DNA from: Rhododendron vialii
Taxonomy: Eukaryota > Streptophyta > Magnoliopsida > Ericales > Ericaceae
DNA length: 64,000 nucleotides
Direction of reading: 5' to 3'
NCBI RefSeq assembly: GCF_030253575.1
Contig: NC_080569.1
Span: 4,465,501 to 4,529,500 of the forward strand
The notes beneath the pieces are model-generated. The model ran no database searches and was not told the origin of the DNA. It was given only the letters and a program-made list of their open reading frames with translations. Positions within the stretch are counted from its first letter, which is position 1. The number at the start of each line of letters is the position of its first letter. Positions 37,566 to 50,226 of this stretch are shown piece by piece. The position numbers and the translations under genes were made by a program.

Positions 37566-39392
37566 CGTATGTTGATTTTTATGTTATGTTTCGTTTGTTG
37601 CCATGTTTTTCTTTTCCTTTTTTTTTTAAACTTTCAATCGTCCAAACATACTTTCGACGTTTCGTTTGCTTCGAAATTATATATTTCTTATGCGTAATAC
37701 GCGTTATATAGATAGGGGTGAGCTCGCGTCCAAGTTAAAACACATGGATCTACATTATGTTTTCATGGACTATCTTTTCGAGGTTGATTTTGTAGGCTTT
37801 TAACATTGTAGTATTAAATTGAAATCCTGTACGTGCCTTTTGGGCAGTTTGGAACGAAAGGAAAATTTTAATGTTCGAAAGAAAAAAACAAAAAAAAAAC
37901 ATAGGGGATTATTCGTTATTGTTAGGAAACATGTGAGCCCTTCATTTTTGTTACACAAACACTTTTATGTTTTGTTCTCATGGACCGTATCAAGCCTCTT
38001 ATTTATTTCCTCTCAGCACGAGAATATCCAATGGGTACATTTTATACGAATTGAAAAGCTATATGAACTCCACAATTTAGTCGAGATAGAGATTAGGTGC
38101 GTGTCTGCTATACTAAACAGACTACAAGAGCTAATGACAATAATCTAAGTTATTTCCACTAATTGGTATTTTAGTTGATATGTGTGAATAAAATGACCTG
38201 TCTAGAAATCCGTGAAAACATTGACTTTAGTCCATTTAATTTAGCGAAAACGCTTAGATACCAAATCAGGTAAAATAAAAAATACTAGGTAACAAATTAA
38301 AACAAAAAGATATCGATGAAATTTTAGGGAAGAGATGTACATTCATTTATTTTGACGGTCACGAGTGTTCGGACGAACTTACGCACCTAAATTAATCCAT
38401 TTTTCGGTCCATTTAAATGTAGGCTATTTACGCTCGGACTAAGAAATTCACAAAAAAATTAGGGTACTTTCTTGATACATGACCCCAAAAATCGTATTCT
38501 ATTCAATTGTGTGAGGAAAAATTCACCAAACCAAACCCACCCTTGGCCCTTGCTACATTCTTTCAATTCATGTACACTGAACTTTCACACCCTCGATCAC
38601 CAGGTGGTAGGTGATTGTACCTTAGTTGCATGAGCTTTCAACTATACTCACGTTTCTTCAAAGGAAAAGCGTTTCTGCGTTCCAGTCGAAGGAAACTCCA
38701 AGAAACTCGTCCCAATGACGACGGGAACTCGTTCCTTACCTATACGGGAACTTACACCTAAAAAATGGTTGAGAGACTTACGATTCAAGCTAGAATTGGT
38801 ACCTTTAAAGTTATTTTGTTCTTGTTGGTGTGCACATCCGATCTTAACCTTTTAGAGTCATACTAATGCTTTTAACTTTTACGTTTACTTAATATGCACA
38901 AGAGCTCTATTGTGTAATCATGTGCTGCAATAAAAATATTGAAATATAACTCGAAACTTATAATTTTAATAGTAATATTTTATGTGGTAGAATAATATTT
39001 TTATGTTGACATTTAACAATATAAAATTTCAAAAAAAATTATAATTTTAATAATTTTTCCTAACCGCTTCCAATGACGCTCTTACACTTCTATAATCACC
39101 CATTTCCTATCCCCACCCCCACTATCGCTCCCGTGTAAGTAGCTTTCTAGTACTGCCAACAAATACCACCATATCCTATTCTATTTGTTAATTTGTTTGT
39201 CCCAGTCAATGATTAACTTAAATCATAAGCATTCTGAATCTCTGATTACATATTGATTTCCTTTTCACATTAGTGTACATCCACCTCAGAGATTTGGAGA
39301 ATACTCATGTTGTCATAATCACTCCACACTCTCAATCAAACACGACTTTTTAAACTCCGTATAACGAAAAAAAATTCATTGCCGAATAGAAG

Positions 39393-39842
39393 CCACGTGG
39401 TGTCCGCTCGGTGCATCCGAGTCGTTCATTGTATTTTTTGACGGTTCAAATTTGGAGAGAGAAAATAGAGACAGAAGTGTTGGGATGAGAGGAGAGAGAG
39501 AGTGTTTCAATCTTAGCCGTTGAAAAGTATAATTGACGGCCCGAATGTGCCGAGCGGATACCACGTGAAAATGAAATATACCCACTCGGCATCGGAAAAT
39601 TTCTCTTGTATAACCCTCCACGTGGTGTCCACTCGATGCATCCGAGTCGTCCATTGTATTTTTTGACGGCTCAAATTTGGAAAGAGAAAATAGAAAGAGA
39701 AGTGTTGAGATGAGAGGAGAGAGAGAGAGTGTTTCAATCTTAGCCGTTGAAAAGTATAATTGATGGCCCGAATGTGCCGAGCGAATACCACATGAAAATG
39801 AAATATACCCACCCGGCATCGGAAAATTTCTCCTGTATAACC
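39393..39842. repeat. 225-bp tandem duplication
   Basis: Two head-to-tail copies starting at 39393 and 39618 (CCACGTGGTGTCC...GTATAACCCT) with few differences. The period is a multiple of three, and a minus-strand frame stays open across both. Confidence 0.9.
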
Positions 39843-40299
39843 CTCCATAAAGGTAAAACACTATTGCAGCCCCAAATGACTTTGACCAAACAAGAATGAG
39901 AAAGTAATAAGTGTTTGTATTTCATGAGACAAGTTACACGTCCGAACTCCACGGAGGTCAAACGCTTTAAATTTTTTGGCCATATGAGGGTTTGCCTAGT
40001 TGTTAAATTCAGAAGTTTCAAAATTGGTCGAGATGAGCGGAAGCTGGCCGGATATGTTGCACTAATTAAAGGGAAAATCACTAGTGCTAAAACTAATCTC
40101 TTTCACATTAATTAAAGGGGAAGCCACCCACAAACCAGAAGGGTACAAAACCCTGGTTACAAAAGGGCCACAACCCCACCGAAAACATCTCTCCCTGTCT
40201 CATTTTCCCCGTCTCTAAAACCCACCAAATCCAAATCCCCCCTTCCAAATCCTTCCAAAAAAACAGTCATGGTTTGATTAGAATATTCAACACCCCAAG

Positions 40300-41798
40300 A
40301 TGGGTCTTTCATTTCCACCATCTCCTGCCACCCTCCTCTCTCTCCTCCTCCTCTCGCTCCTCGCCACCTCCGTTTCCTCCTCCGACTACACGACCCTCGT
40401 GTACAAAGGCTGCGCGGACCAAAAATTCCAAGACCCAACCGGGGTTTACTCCCAAACCCTCAAAGCCCTCTTCAAAACCCTCGTCTCCCAGTCATCCGCT
40501 GCCAAGTTCAACAAAACCACCTCCGGCGAAGCCCAGTCGGCCATCACCGGACTGTTCCAGTGCAGGGGCGACCTCTCCAACGACGACTGCAGCAGCTGCG
40601 TCAGCAAAATCCCAGACCTGTCGAGAAAACTCTGCGACAGCACAATTGCTGCCAGGTTCCAGCTCACCGGGTGTTACATGAGGTACGAGGTCTCTGGGTT
40701 CAACCAGGTTTCCGGGACTGAGTTGCTGTACAAGGTGTGCGGGTCGACTCGGGCGAGCGGGGCCGGGTTCGAGGACCGGCTGGGCTCGGCCCTCGGGGAG
40801 GTGGAGAAAGGGGTGGCCGGCGGCGGGAATGGGTTTTACACGGGGAGTTATCAGTCGGTGTTCGTGTTGGGCCAGTGCGAGGGGGATTTGGGGAGTGGGG
40901 ACTGTGTTGATTGTGTGAAGAGCGCTGTCGATAGAGCCAAAAGCGACTGTGGGACGTCTATTTCTGGCCAAGTTTACCTCCAAATGTGTTATATTAGCTA
41001 TACTTATTACCCAAATGGAGTGCCCAGCAAATCACCATCAGGTAAATCACACAATTCACAGATTATTAGTCTTTTCTGGGAGATCGTGCAATCTTTCAAT
41101 TGTTTTGTAGGGTATAATTTGTAATGTTTTAATGTGGTTTTGAATCATTAATTTGATTCATCGAACATGATCCATATTGCGTATGAAAATATTGCTAATT
41201 AAAAAATATATAACTAATTTTCTATTTGGTTACCCTTCAAATGAGGCCAAATTTACCTTCAACAGTGTTATATAACACTTGTTACCCAAATGGAGTGCCC
41301 AGCAAGTCACCATCAGGTAAATCACACAGTGCACATATTATATGTATTACTCCCGTGACTCCCGTCCCAATTCGTTAGTCTTTTTTTCTTTAGAGTTATT
41401 CATGTGATATGTGAATTGCTGATTCCTTGTGACTCAAGACGTTTTACGCGATTTTGAAAGCTTTATTCAGTAAAATTAATTGGGATCTATCAAAGAAGAT
41501 TCGTATTGCACGTGGAAAGTATTATTAATTAGAAAATTTAACCAATTTTCTCTTGCGTTTGAATAGAACGAGGGACTAACAAATGGTAACGGAACAAGTA
41601 TGTGTCTTCTTTATGTATGTCTCTGTTTTGTTGATTGCCAAGTGTTTAACTGGGTGTGTAGGAGGAGGAACAAAGGGAAATACCCAAAAGACAGTGGCTA
41701 TTGTTGTGGGAGTGCTGGCGGGGTTTGGGCTTGGGATTGCCTGTTTAATGGTTCTAAAATCAGCTTGCAAGAAGCGAGAAGGTAAGTATGGAGGATGA
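40300..41798 (+). CDS. PDLP-like: Plasmodesmata-located-type protein with two DUF26 domains
   Basis: Type I membrane protein of the plant cysteine-rich repeat group; PDLPs act at plasmodesmata in cell-to-cell permeability. Exons are 40300-41041 and 41662-41798, GT-AG, in phase, giving 292 residues, within the PDLP range. Signal peptide at 1-28 (leucine-rich core LLSLLLLSLLATS). DUF26-1 has the C-X8-C-X2-C motif at C88, C97, C100; DUF26-2 has it at C193, C202, C205. A transmembrane helix follows (about 258-279, TVAIVVGVLAGFGLGIACLM), then a short basic tail. No kinase domain, so it is not a full CRK receptor. The tail is uncertain: a strong donor (GAAG|GTAAGT) at 41781 could splice to a further exon instead of reading to TGA at 41796-41798. 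Exon 1 is GC-rich, unlike its surroundings. Confidence 0.85.
41260..41340 (+). repeat. Partial duplication of the PDLP exon 1 end and donor site
   Basis: Repeats TTACCCAAATGGAGTGCCCA and the following CATCAG|GTAAATCACACA of 41009-41053, so the intron holds a second copy of the exon end with its splice donor. Confidence 0.85.
41352..41600. mobile_element. Possible Stowaway-like MITE in the PDLP intron
   Basis: The left part CTCCCGTCCCAATTCGTTAGTC pairs imperfectly with the inverse of GACTAACAAATGGTAACGGA near 41572-41595, with TA nearby on both sides. Ends are uncertain. Confidence 0.4.
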
Positions 41799-44700
41799 GG
41801 TTAGTTTCCAACTTCTTATTACTCTTTTTTTTGTGCTTCCCAACCCACCCAACCACCACCCGCCCCCCCCCCCCCCCTCAATTTCTTGAACTTCTGCCGT
41901 GTATAATGTTCTACGGAGGACAAATAGTTGTTAAGTGTTGTTTGGTTCAATGGAAATGAGATTGAGAAGGAACAAATTGAATAGGTATTATTTGGTGTCT
42001 AATGGAATTACATAGTATCTAATTTGACAAAATGGTGATTAGATTTGTCCTTTTCAAGTGAAGCAAAATTCCGAAAGATCACTTCAAGAACAGAAAAAAT
42101 CACTTGTAAGTGTCTTGCAAGCACAAGTCTCTAGCATGTCTCTCACTGAGAGAAAATCTTTTCGGTCACTATTTCCAAGTGAAAGATTTGTGCAAAACAT
42201 TGGGCTCTGGTCTGTGGTGTGGCTTAAGGTTGCGGTAGGCTAGCAAGTTACTAGTTCCTAGCTTTTTATTGAGAAGTTATAGGCGATGGCCAACCGGATT
42301 GTTAGTCGTTGTTCTGGAACTCGGGTCCAGTCCAGTCTCCCTCCCCGAGTCCGTCGTTTTGTTTAAATAGTTTTGTAGTAGCAGAAGCTTCCTTCTAGTT
42401 TTTGAACTAGATATATAGAATCAGTATTGATTTATTGCAGGTCACTGAGTTGCTAAGTCTTTTGTGTGCAGGGGGAGACTAGCATAGTATGTGCTGAGCT
42501 GCTAATGTTAGAGGTGGTGGGGGTGTAAAGGGTTGAGAGAAGATTTTGCTTTTTCACTCAGTTTTGCCTTGAGATATTTCTTCTACACTAAGATTCTTTT
42601 TTTTTTGTTTGTCTTTCCTTCTTTAAGATTAAAACCAAACAGGCCTCTCTGTCTTGTAGATGGACATAGACATTTTAGTGATAGCTTACCTATGTAATAC
42701 TTTTGAATGTACATGCACAAATTGAATATATTGATATAGGTTTTTGAGTAGTAGCTTTTACTTTGCTTTAAAAGCTTACTTCTCCACTTTACCACCACAG
42801 AGAGTGAGCAATTTAGCTTCTGTTCATGTGTTTCTTATGGTAGAAGAAAAGAACAACATATTGGAATCGTGGTCCGGCCTTGTTCGTTTTGGGGTCTCAA
42901 TAAATTTTCTCTATCCATCCCTCTCCACTTATTACTCTAAAAAACCTCCCTTAAAATCCAAACCGAACAGGGTTGTACGTGTTGAGTTTCCACAGCAACA
43001 CATCCAAGTACGTTGTGTTTGTAACCAAAAGTTTTAGAATCACTCACGTGATACACAAATGCTATACAGACTCACATGATGGGTGGACGGTGAACCTGAT
43101 CGCTTGTGGAAGTGCTAGAATGTGCGCGGCTTATCTGTAATGTGAATGTCTGTGTAAGCGCCGGTGTACCGCATACATATAGTAGGTATGCGATGCTAGC
43201 AAAATTGGGTTGTACCTAACAAGTGATTCATCATTCAATAAAAGAGAATAATCTCGAAAAAGGGAGGATTAAAACCTTTCACCAAGTCCCACATCTCTAT
43301 AATTATGAAGATCTGGCCCATATGGGTCACCCCATTAATTCAGTTGAACCTTTTTTGCTTTCTCAGTGTTTCTTAAACTAATGATAATTGATTTGGCAGT
43401 ACAACTTTAGCAAATCCAACTGTGCTAAAACAAGGTTTGCAGCACCCTCGGTTTAGTGGATGAATATGCGAGAAAGGCCAAGAAAATCATCCTTCTTGTT
43501 TTGTTCTTTATGGTTGGCTGGGTTTGAATGAGACTGGAGAAAGAGACAAAAACATAAGTAGAGTAACATCTCCGCAAGTAATGTTTTCATGTGACGCAAA
43601 AACAAGACTTTATCACTCTCCGATTTGATGATCGAAACAGTTCGTTTTATAAGTCTTAATGTAAGATACATACGTAAAATGAAGCTGATTTGATATCGGT
43701 ATGCATTTGATGATCGAAACAGTTCGTTTTATAAGTCTTAATGTGTGATACATGCGTAAAATGAAGCTGATCTGATATCGGTATGCATATGAGCGAAGAA
43801 TAATTTTTGCAAGAGAAATAGATGGATAAACGTTGTCCGTTTTCGTCAATCCACATCAAGACTTAGAAAATGAAAGGTTCGGATTGCCAGGATCATCAAA
43901 TCAATCGTGATTGGTTTCATTAAAAGAAATTACTATACCAAATCATACTCCTAGATACAGAAATTATACTCCTGATAACACTATTAGGCTGCGTGTGGAT
44001 CAGCAAGTTAATTATAAGAGGAGAGGGGACAAGTGCCGCGCAGGATTTCCCAATTCTGAAGCGCGGCTTCCGTTAGGGTACATCCGGACCGTCCATCTCG
44101 GAAATCAAACATCTCTAAATCATTGATTGTCGAAATGGACGGTCCAGATGTGCCTACATGCGCCTACAGGATCCCCGGATCCGTGCAGCAATAGCATGAA
44201 TGGAGGATTGAAACTTGAAAGCGCACCCCAAACAAGGCCACCAGAAATTACCAAAAACTCAACTTTAAAGAATCATCATACTTGGAGATTCAATTTCCCA
44301 ACCAAGTACATTCTACTCTATTTTTATTTTTATAAATAACTCTATCTGTTTTGTTGATAAATAAAGAAAACATAAATTCTATGGACACACATGGTTGTAC
44401 AGAATTCCCGATATAAATGTGTTTAGAACCGTCCGAGATTTGTGGGCTCTACGTCTAACGTGTGGGACTAACGTGCACTTAACAGATCCATCTCTGGATC
44501 TTTTCACATCTATCTGACTATTTGTGTCTGTAGTATTGTTCCTATATGAACAGGCATGGATGGTGAAGGAAACTGATACAGCTAGGTTCTAAACTGACAC
44601 AGATTGGCATCTCGAAAGAAATCTGGTGCTTTAAAATCAGGCGACATGAGATAATTTCCATGCCTAGCCTTGGGAGTCCCATAACTAGTGTTCCTCTTTC

Positions 44701-45295
44701 AACACTCCCACCATCCGATATTGTTTGATTGTTTTAGAAGAATTATCCTATTTTTAATTCAGTAAAATATTTGTCCCTAATTTTTGATACTTTTTTTTTA
44801 TACCAATGGGGGTCCAACCCAGAAATGCGGTTATGCACTGATATCTAGTTCTTATTAAACTTATAAAACAAACCAAATTGAGCATTAAGCCCTATTTAAT
44901 TGGGGTCGGTCATATAAATTCGTTCTCTCCATTAAAATTTTGTCGAGGGTATCTTTTTTCTTAAACTTACGAACAAAGCTATTAATATTTTTTAACATAC
45001 TAAAATTAATACATGCAAAATTATGAAAGAAATTGATTTTGACACTCCACCTTTTGTCTCTTTCCTATTTGAAATTACAATAATACCCTTCCATGTGTAA
45101 GAAAGTCGATGAACACTAACAAAATAAAGGGTAATTTGGTAATTTCACAAAAAATAAAAAGACAAAAAAGTGGAGTGTTAAAATTACTTGCCATTATGAA
45201 GTGCAAATCAGGGTTGCTTGTCACAATGCTTGCTACCCAATTGGAAATGAGTTATGATCTAATATTAGTACCAATGCCCAGCTACCCAATTTGGT
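41799..45295. other. Intergenic region between the PDLP-type and DEG10-like genes
   Basis: Contains a poly-C run near 41863-41877, an 82-bp tandem duplication at 43627-43790, and an inverted pair GGACCGTCCAT/ATGGACGGTCC at about 44088-44148 that may mark a degenerate DNA element. No gene was recognised. Confidence 0.5.
43627..43790. repeat. 82-bp tandem duplication
   Basis: Copies starting at 43627 and 43709 share GATGATCGAAACAGTTCG, CGTAAAATGAAGCTGAT and GATATCGGTATGCAT. Confidence 0.9.
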
Positions 45296-48200
45296 TCACT
45301 CACCAATACAACAGATCAGATCATCTGACATAGCAGAAGGTATACAGTGCATTTTCAGAATTTCTCGACTTCTTTCTCTGGCATTTTTCGTCTGGAATAC
45401 CAATTTCTGTGCAAAATAAAGAGAAACATGAACAGGTTAGTTGGAATACACATCAATGTGTGTACATACATATTAATAGAGAGCAAAAGAGGGAGAGAGA
45501 GAGAGGTGGCCGACCTTCCGGTTGTCAAGACGGAATTCTAAGAATTCCTCGATACAACTCTCCACCATACTCGCCAAATCCTTGAGACTCTTTACAAGCT
45601 TACCATTAAAAGTTCGAACCTACATTCACCGTACACAAAAGTTGTACTATTTCATTAGCAAAGTCCTAAAAGGTTTATTTATCTAGAGTTAAACATATTC
45701 CCAAACCTGAAAATTCACGACTTCCTCCGCATCGTACCCACTATTTATGTCATCCTCAAGAACCTGCTCAATAATTGAGATAGAATGACATGAATTCAAT
45801 TTCAAAATGAGCACAAGCTAAGCACGTGAGAAACTTGTTGCTTTTGGGAAGATCACCTGACAAACAACAACTCGTTGTTCATGCACAGCTTGGGACATCA
45901 GGTCTCCTGAAACAGAAGGATACTACAAATGGAACCATACCATAAAAAATACTAGGTTAAAGTCAGATAGTAAAGGATTTTCTGTATGGTTACAAACATA
46001 GATGAAATACGCACCAAGGATTCCAAATATGTATAAGAAAGAGTCGTAAAAACAAGTCCCGCGACGATATAATATGAAATAGGCCTCCCAAGGATGTTTC
46101 CTGGCTTGAACTGTTTATGAGTTGCGAGTTTTATGGTGAATTCTTGTTTCTTTGAATTCCGGAGAACTTCAAGAACAACCTCATCACCCACGTACTTTTT
46201 TGTGATAAGGTAAGTGAAATCCACGCGGCGTCCTTGTTTAAATGGAACTGAAATTTTACCACAATGTGACTTGTTATTGAAAGCACAAGAAAAAGTAGAT
46301 AAGTCACTTGAACATATTGCAACAGTTTTTTATGTTTTTCCCCTGATTAGGCAAATGATTTAGCTAGTAGAAATGTTGAAACACTAACATGATCACCAAG
46401 AGAATCCATCGATAAAAGAAGGCGCATACCTGTTCCATCACTGCGAATTTTAAGCCCATCAATTCTTGAAAGAATATCATACCGATTCAGAACATCAGAT
46501 TCTGGATAATCAGGCATAACTTCCATTATTAGAACACCACCTTGATCATCTCTCTTCATTCTTAAATCAGAAGCTTCCATCACTAGCCAATTGATGCCAA
46601 GATTTGGGGACCCTGCCATTTTAAGATATTTTCAACATGAAAAGCTCAAACAATAGATTCACATTGACCGAAAATATTGGAAAGCGTTGTATGCCAAAAA
46701 TATAAAATACGACTAGAATAAATCCGATTCAAAAATATAAAATACTACTAGAATAAATATGATCCATGCAATACATAGTTACATATACTACTCGTATAGA
46801 CTTTGAAGGCAATATTACAAGAATCATAAATGTAGCGTTCGGTCCCTATGAGATGGCAGAAAAATCCTACCGTACCAGTATATGCTCCATTCTTGTCATA
46901 GTCTCGAATGAAATGCTTAATAACCTGGGTAGGTATAACATCAGTTGTGCTGCCTGCACCCTGAAAGGCCATTCCCACACATTTGCCACTTTTATTAAAA
47001 ACAGGTCCACCAGAAATTCCATTCCTTATAGTAACATTCACCTGCTAAAACAAACAAAGTCTTTGTGATGGTGAACCGAGATGGATGGATTCATAATTGA
47101 CAGGTTTGGGTTGATCTATTCCTTTAGAACCACAACTGAACTATAAGTTACACCCCATTAGACATAGCCCGTGTAAAAAATATCGTGGTATATCCGTACC
47201 GAGTGTGTGTGCGTCCTGTGCGTAAATCCAATTGCATTGCAGGCAACCCATTCAATTTACAGCAGTTAAATAAGGGTAGTACATAAATTTGTAGTAAGAA
47301 ATACATTTGCATCTACTGAAGAGATGGGCGTGAATGGAAAAGAGAAACTTTCAATAACAAGAGAAGTGACTCTGTGATAAAATACATGGTACAATTTTGA
47401 TGCATGTTCTTGTCTTATTTACCTCTAAAGCGAGAAATTCGGCACCCAAATGGGAATAACATTTCATGCCCACTCTTGTCACACGAGCCCTTTTCATATA
47501 TACACAACTCTCACCATGACAGCCCAGAATAGTTAATTTATCTTTGGGCGCTAACGTGCCTCCAAATTCAACCGGCTTAACTCCTTTCCAGAACTCGTCA
47601 TCACAAACTGTAAGCATTGCTGCAAGTAATAACATCCATGAAGTATAATCAAAACAAAAAATAACTATTTTACCAATCTATAAATGTATTGTATATAGAT
47701 ATATCAAGGCCGATAAATATGTATCTCAATAGTATTCTGAAAGAATTGATCCACTGTAGAAAAGAAAAAAGGAATTGATCCACTCCAAAATAAATTGGTA
47801 ATAGGTGGAGTACATAGCGAACTATAAATGGACCTGTTTAAATAAATTGGGACAACTAAATATATACTGTTACAACTCGGAGGATTGGCTCCAGTTCAAA
47901 ATCAATGGTGATTAGTGGAGTAGCCTCTGTACTATAAAAATTAAGCTTAGGTGACTTAGAGAGAGATGATGAGGGACAATTCTCTAGTTGTTCCCAACAC
48001 GTGCGCTGCGGACATGATGCACGGAGACCAACACCGACACGGGAATTCTAAAAAAATAGGGACACAGACACGGCAGGGGACACGCCACGTGTATATTTAT
48101 TTATTTATTTTTCCAATTTTTTCTCCAAGTTTAAATGAAAATGTGGACAAAACGAAAAATCCATAATTCCAATACCATTCAATCAAAACAAGACATCCAT

Positions 48201-49675
48201 AAGTTCAATACAATCCTATTGAAAAATTACAGTTTAACTCCTAAATTTTTTTAAAAAAAATTACAATTTAGCCCCAATTTTTTTAAAATAATACAGTTTG
48301 ACCCCCACCGTGTCCCTCTCAAAAATTTAAATTAAATTATGGGATAGGCCACGTTGACGTGTCTCCGTGTCCAACACTGCAATACGTCGACCTCTAGAGG
48401 TGTCGGTGCTTCATAGGCTGCGTTTGCTTGCAGGGGATAGAGAAAAGCATATCTATGGGCTACCGAAGAAATGGCTCTGATACTGTGTCAAACTTGTGGA
48501 GGGATCAAATATAATAGCCGATTAGCAATATGGAAGAAACCAAAGTTTGGGTTGCTATGAATTAAAAATGTAACACACAAAAACAAGCTCATTATTTGTC
48601 ATACCAATGTCACACTCGGGTGCTACTGCTATCACAGAAGCTTCGTATAAGGTATCAGAGTAGCGGTTTTTGAGCATCACTTGGGTGTGGTGATCCACGG
48701 AATGAGCACATGTTAACACTCTTCTATCCCCAATCACAAATCCACTGCTATCACTTTTTTCTTGTTTCTTTTGCCATGGGCATGAAAAATCTGGATGCCC
48801 ACTAACGCAAATAACCATGACAACAGCGTCCAGCGGTAACGCAACAGAAGAGCGCTGCAAAACACAGTGTTCAACTTGCAGTTGCTTATGGTACATACGC
48901 ATGTATATGGAGTACTTCTATATAAGTATATCGAACCCATAATTCTCAACACTATAGGCTAGTCTATAGCAACGATGGTACATGCACACGACCCCAACAA
49001 AAAAGCTCTCAATGAAATATTCAGTAACAAGAGGTCAGGGATACATGACAGAAAACTGACTTCTCTCTCATGCTGAAGTAAGAAGGTCCGGAGTGCTAAT
49101 CTAACTACTCTAACAGTTAGCAGACAAAAAATTTAAATAAATAAAAAAAAAGGCCCAATACGAGTTTGAAGTTGGGGTGGAGAAACAATTAATTGGTGTT
49201 ACTGGCTCATGATTGGGGTTCTATTGTTTTTACCGGTGTATAATGTTAAACTAATCAAATACTAATTAAGCTACCACAACACAAGAGCAGTAATGGAGTA
49301 AGTTAACTGAGAAAAAGGACTTACAGCACGAGTGGAAATCTTCAAGGGCTTCCTCCTTTTTCTCCTCAGGTGCTTCGGAATAGTCTTGAAGGCCTTACTC
49401 GAGGAATCGGGATTTTTTCCTTCTGCTTGGGTATTAATTTTGCCTTCGATTCCATCAGCCAAATCTATCGATTGCTGAGGTACTGAAAAGATTAACCCAG
49501 AAAAAGTAGTTGAAGAAGAGTGAGCCGTGGGGTAGAAAACGGGGGGAAATCGGCCGTGGAGTGATTTTGATGGAATGCTTGTGAGAAAGGAATAATGACA
49601 ACTACGTTTGGTGGTGGTGGAGGGGTGGTGGTGAACGGTGGATTTCAACTTACAGAGCGGACTGGAAGACAACAT
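45296..49675 (-). CDS. DEG10-like: DEG10-like HtrA/Do serine protease, organellar, divergent
   Basis: ATP-independent serine endopeptidase of the plant DEG family. Ten exons on the minus strand: 49325-49675, 48605-48854, 47423-47619, 46876-47041, 46430-46612, 46011-46247, 45857-45906, 45707-45763, 45515-45619 and 45296-45406. Total 568 residues, close to DEG10. The first about 60 residues are rich in Ser, His and basic residues and look like an organellar transit peptide. The trypsin-like domain has His168 (TCAHSV), Asp199 (PECDIAMLTV) and Ser276 (GISGGPV). A PDZ region begins with GSPNLGIN, followed by the DEG-type C-terminal part ([24 protein letters not shown]). Start chosen at 49675: the upstream in-frame ATG at 49861 lies in a MITE terminus. 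The exon 6 donor GTATTT was chosen because only it avoids a stop. Active-site surroundings deviate from the consensus. Confidence 0.85.
48010..48425. mobile_element. Degenerate DNA element in a DEG10-like intron
   Basis: Left part GATGCACGGAGACCAACACCGACACGG and right part GTGTCTCCGTGTCC...GGTGTCGGTGCTTCAT are rich in inverted CCGACAC/GTGTCGG and ACACGT blocks (the first quoted piece is broken in related copies). No coding frame. Confidence 0.45.
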
Positions 49676-49841
49676 GGTATTGGTTCCTTTGCATTCGTTA
49701 ATGGAGGAAACGAATGCTACTTTTAGATTTGGGTCGTACCAGAAACCCCATCCACACCGCACCCCCGTAATGAAGGGACTCGAAAACCATTTACGAAGGC
49801 TTTGCACTTTTTGGCCCAATTTTTCCAATCGAGCCCCTCTC

Positions 49842-50088
49842 AGGGGTGTTCCAACTTTCAAAAAAAGAAGATTTTGAAAAAAAAAATTGTAATTTCAAGC
49901 CTAAAAATTATGCGTTTACGCAAATAATTTTACTACCAATATGGATCTTGTTTGATAAATTTCATTGAGATCTTTTATATGGTGCAAAAAAAAAATCAAA
50001 AAATTATTTTTTATTTTCTTTATATTTGAATTTAAAAATTGAAGAAAAAATACTTTTTAAAAAAGAAGGTTAGTTGGAACACCACCTC
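49842..50088. mobile_element. Tourist-like MITE at the 5' end of the DEG10-like gene
   Basis: Ends GGGTGTTCCAACTTTCAAAA and the inverse of GGTTAGTTGGAACACC. Internal blocks match the element at 15400-15920 in opposite orientation (GCAAATAATTTTA, TGGATCTTGTTTGATAAATT). It lies about 170 bp upstream of the chosen ATG. Confidence 0.65.
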
Positions 50089-50182
50089 AGTTGTTTTTAT
50101 TCGGGTTTGTGGTTTTGGATATTTCGGTCATTTCATTGCGTTTCCGATAGTAATATACTACTACTTTTTTTTTTGCATATTT

Positions 50183-50183
<1 letters not shown>

Positions 50184-50222
<39 letters not shown>
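50184..50222. repeat. (AT)n microsatellite
   Basis: About 38 bp of perfect AT repeat. Confidence 0.95.

Positions 50223-50226
<4 letters not shown>

Larger units (their letters stand above)
33810..40299. other. Repeat-rich intergenic region
   Basis: 6.5 kb between the SUVR-like promoter and the PDLP-type gene. It holds the MITEs and tandem arrays listed separately, and no recognisable gene. Confidence 0.6.

Noticed and set aside
42058-42243. 61-codon frame with SLTERKSFRSLFPSERF
   Set aside because: Short, no known domain and no supporting splice context; kept as unannotated intergenic sequence.
49673-49861. Upstream start of the DEG10-like protein at 49861
   Set aside because: It lies in a MITE terminal repeat. 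The downstream ATG at 49675 begins a transit-peptide-like sequence.
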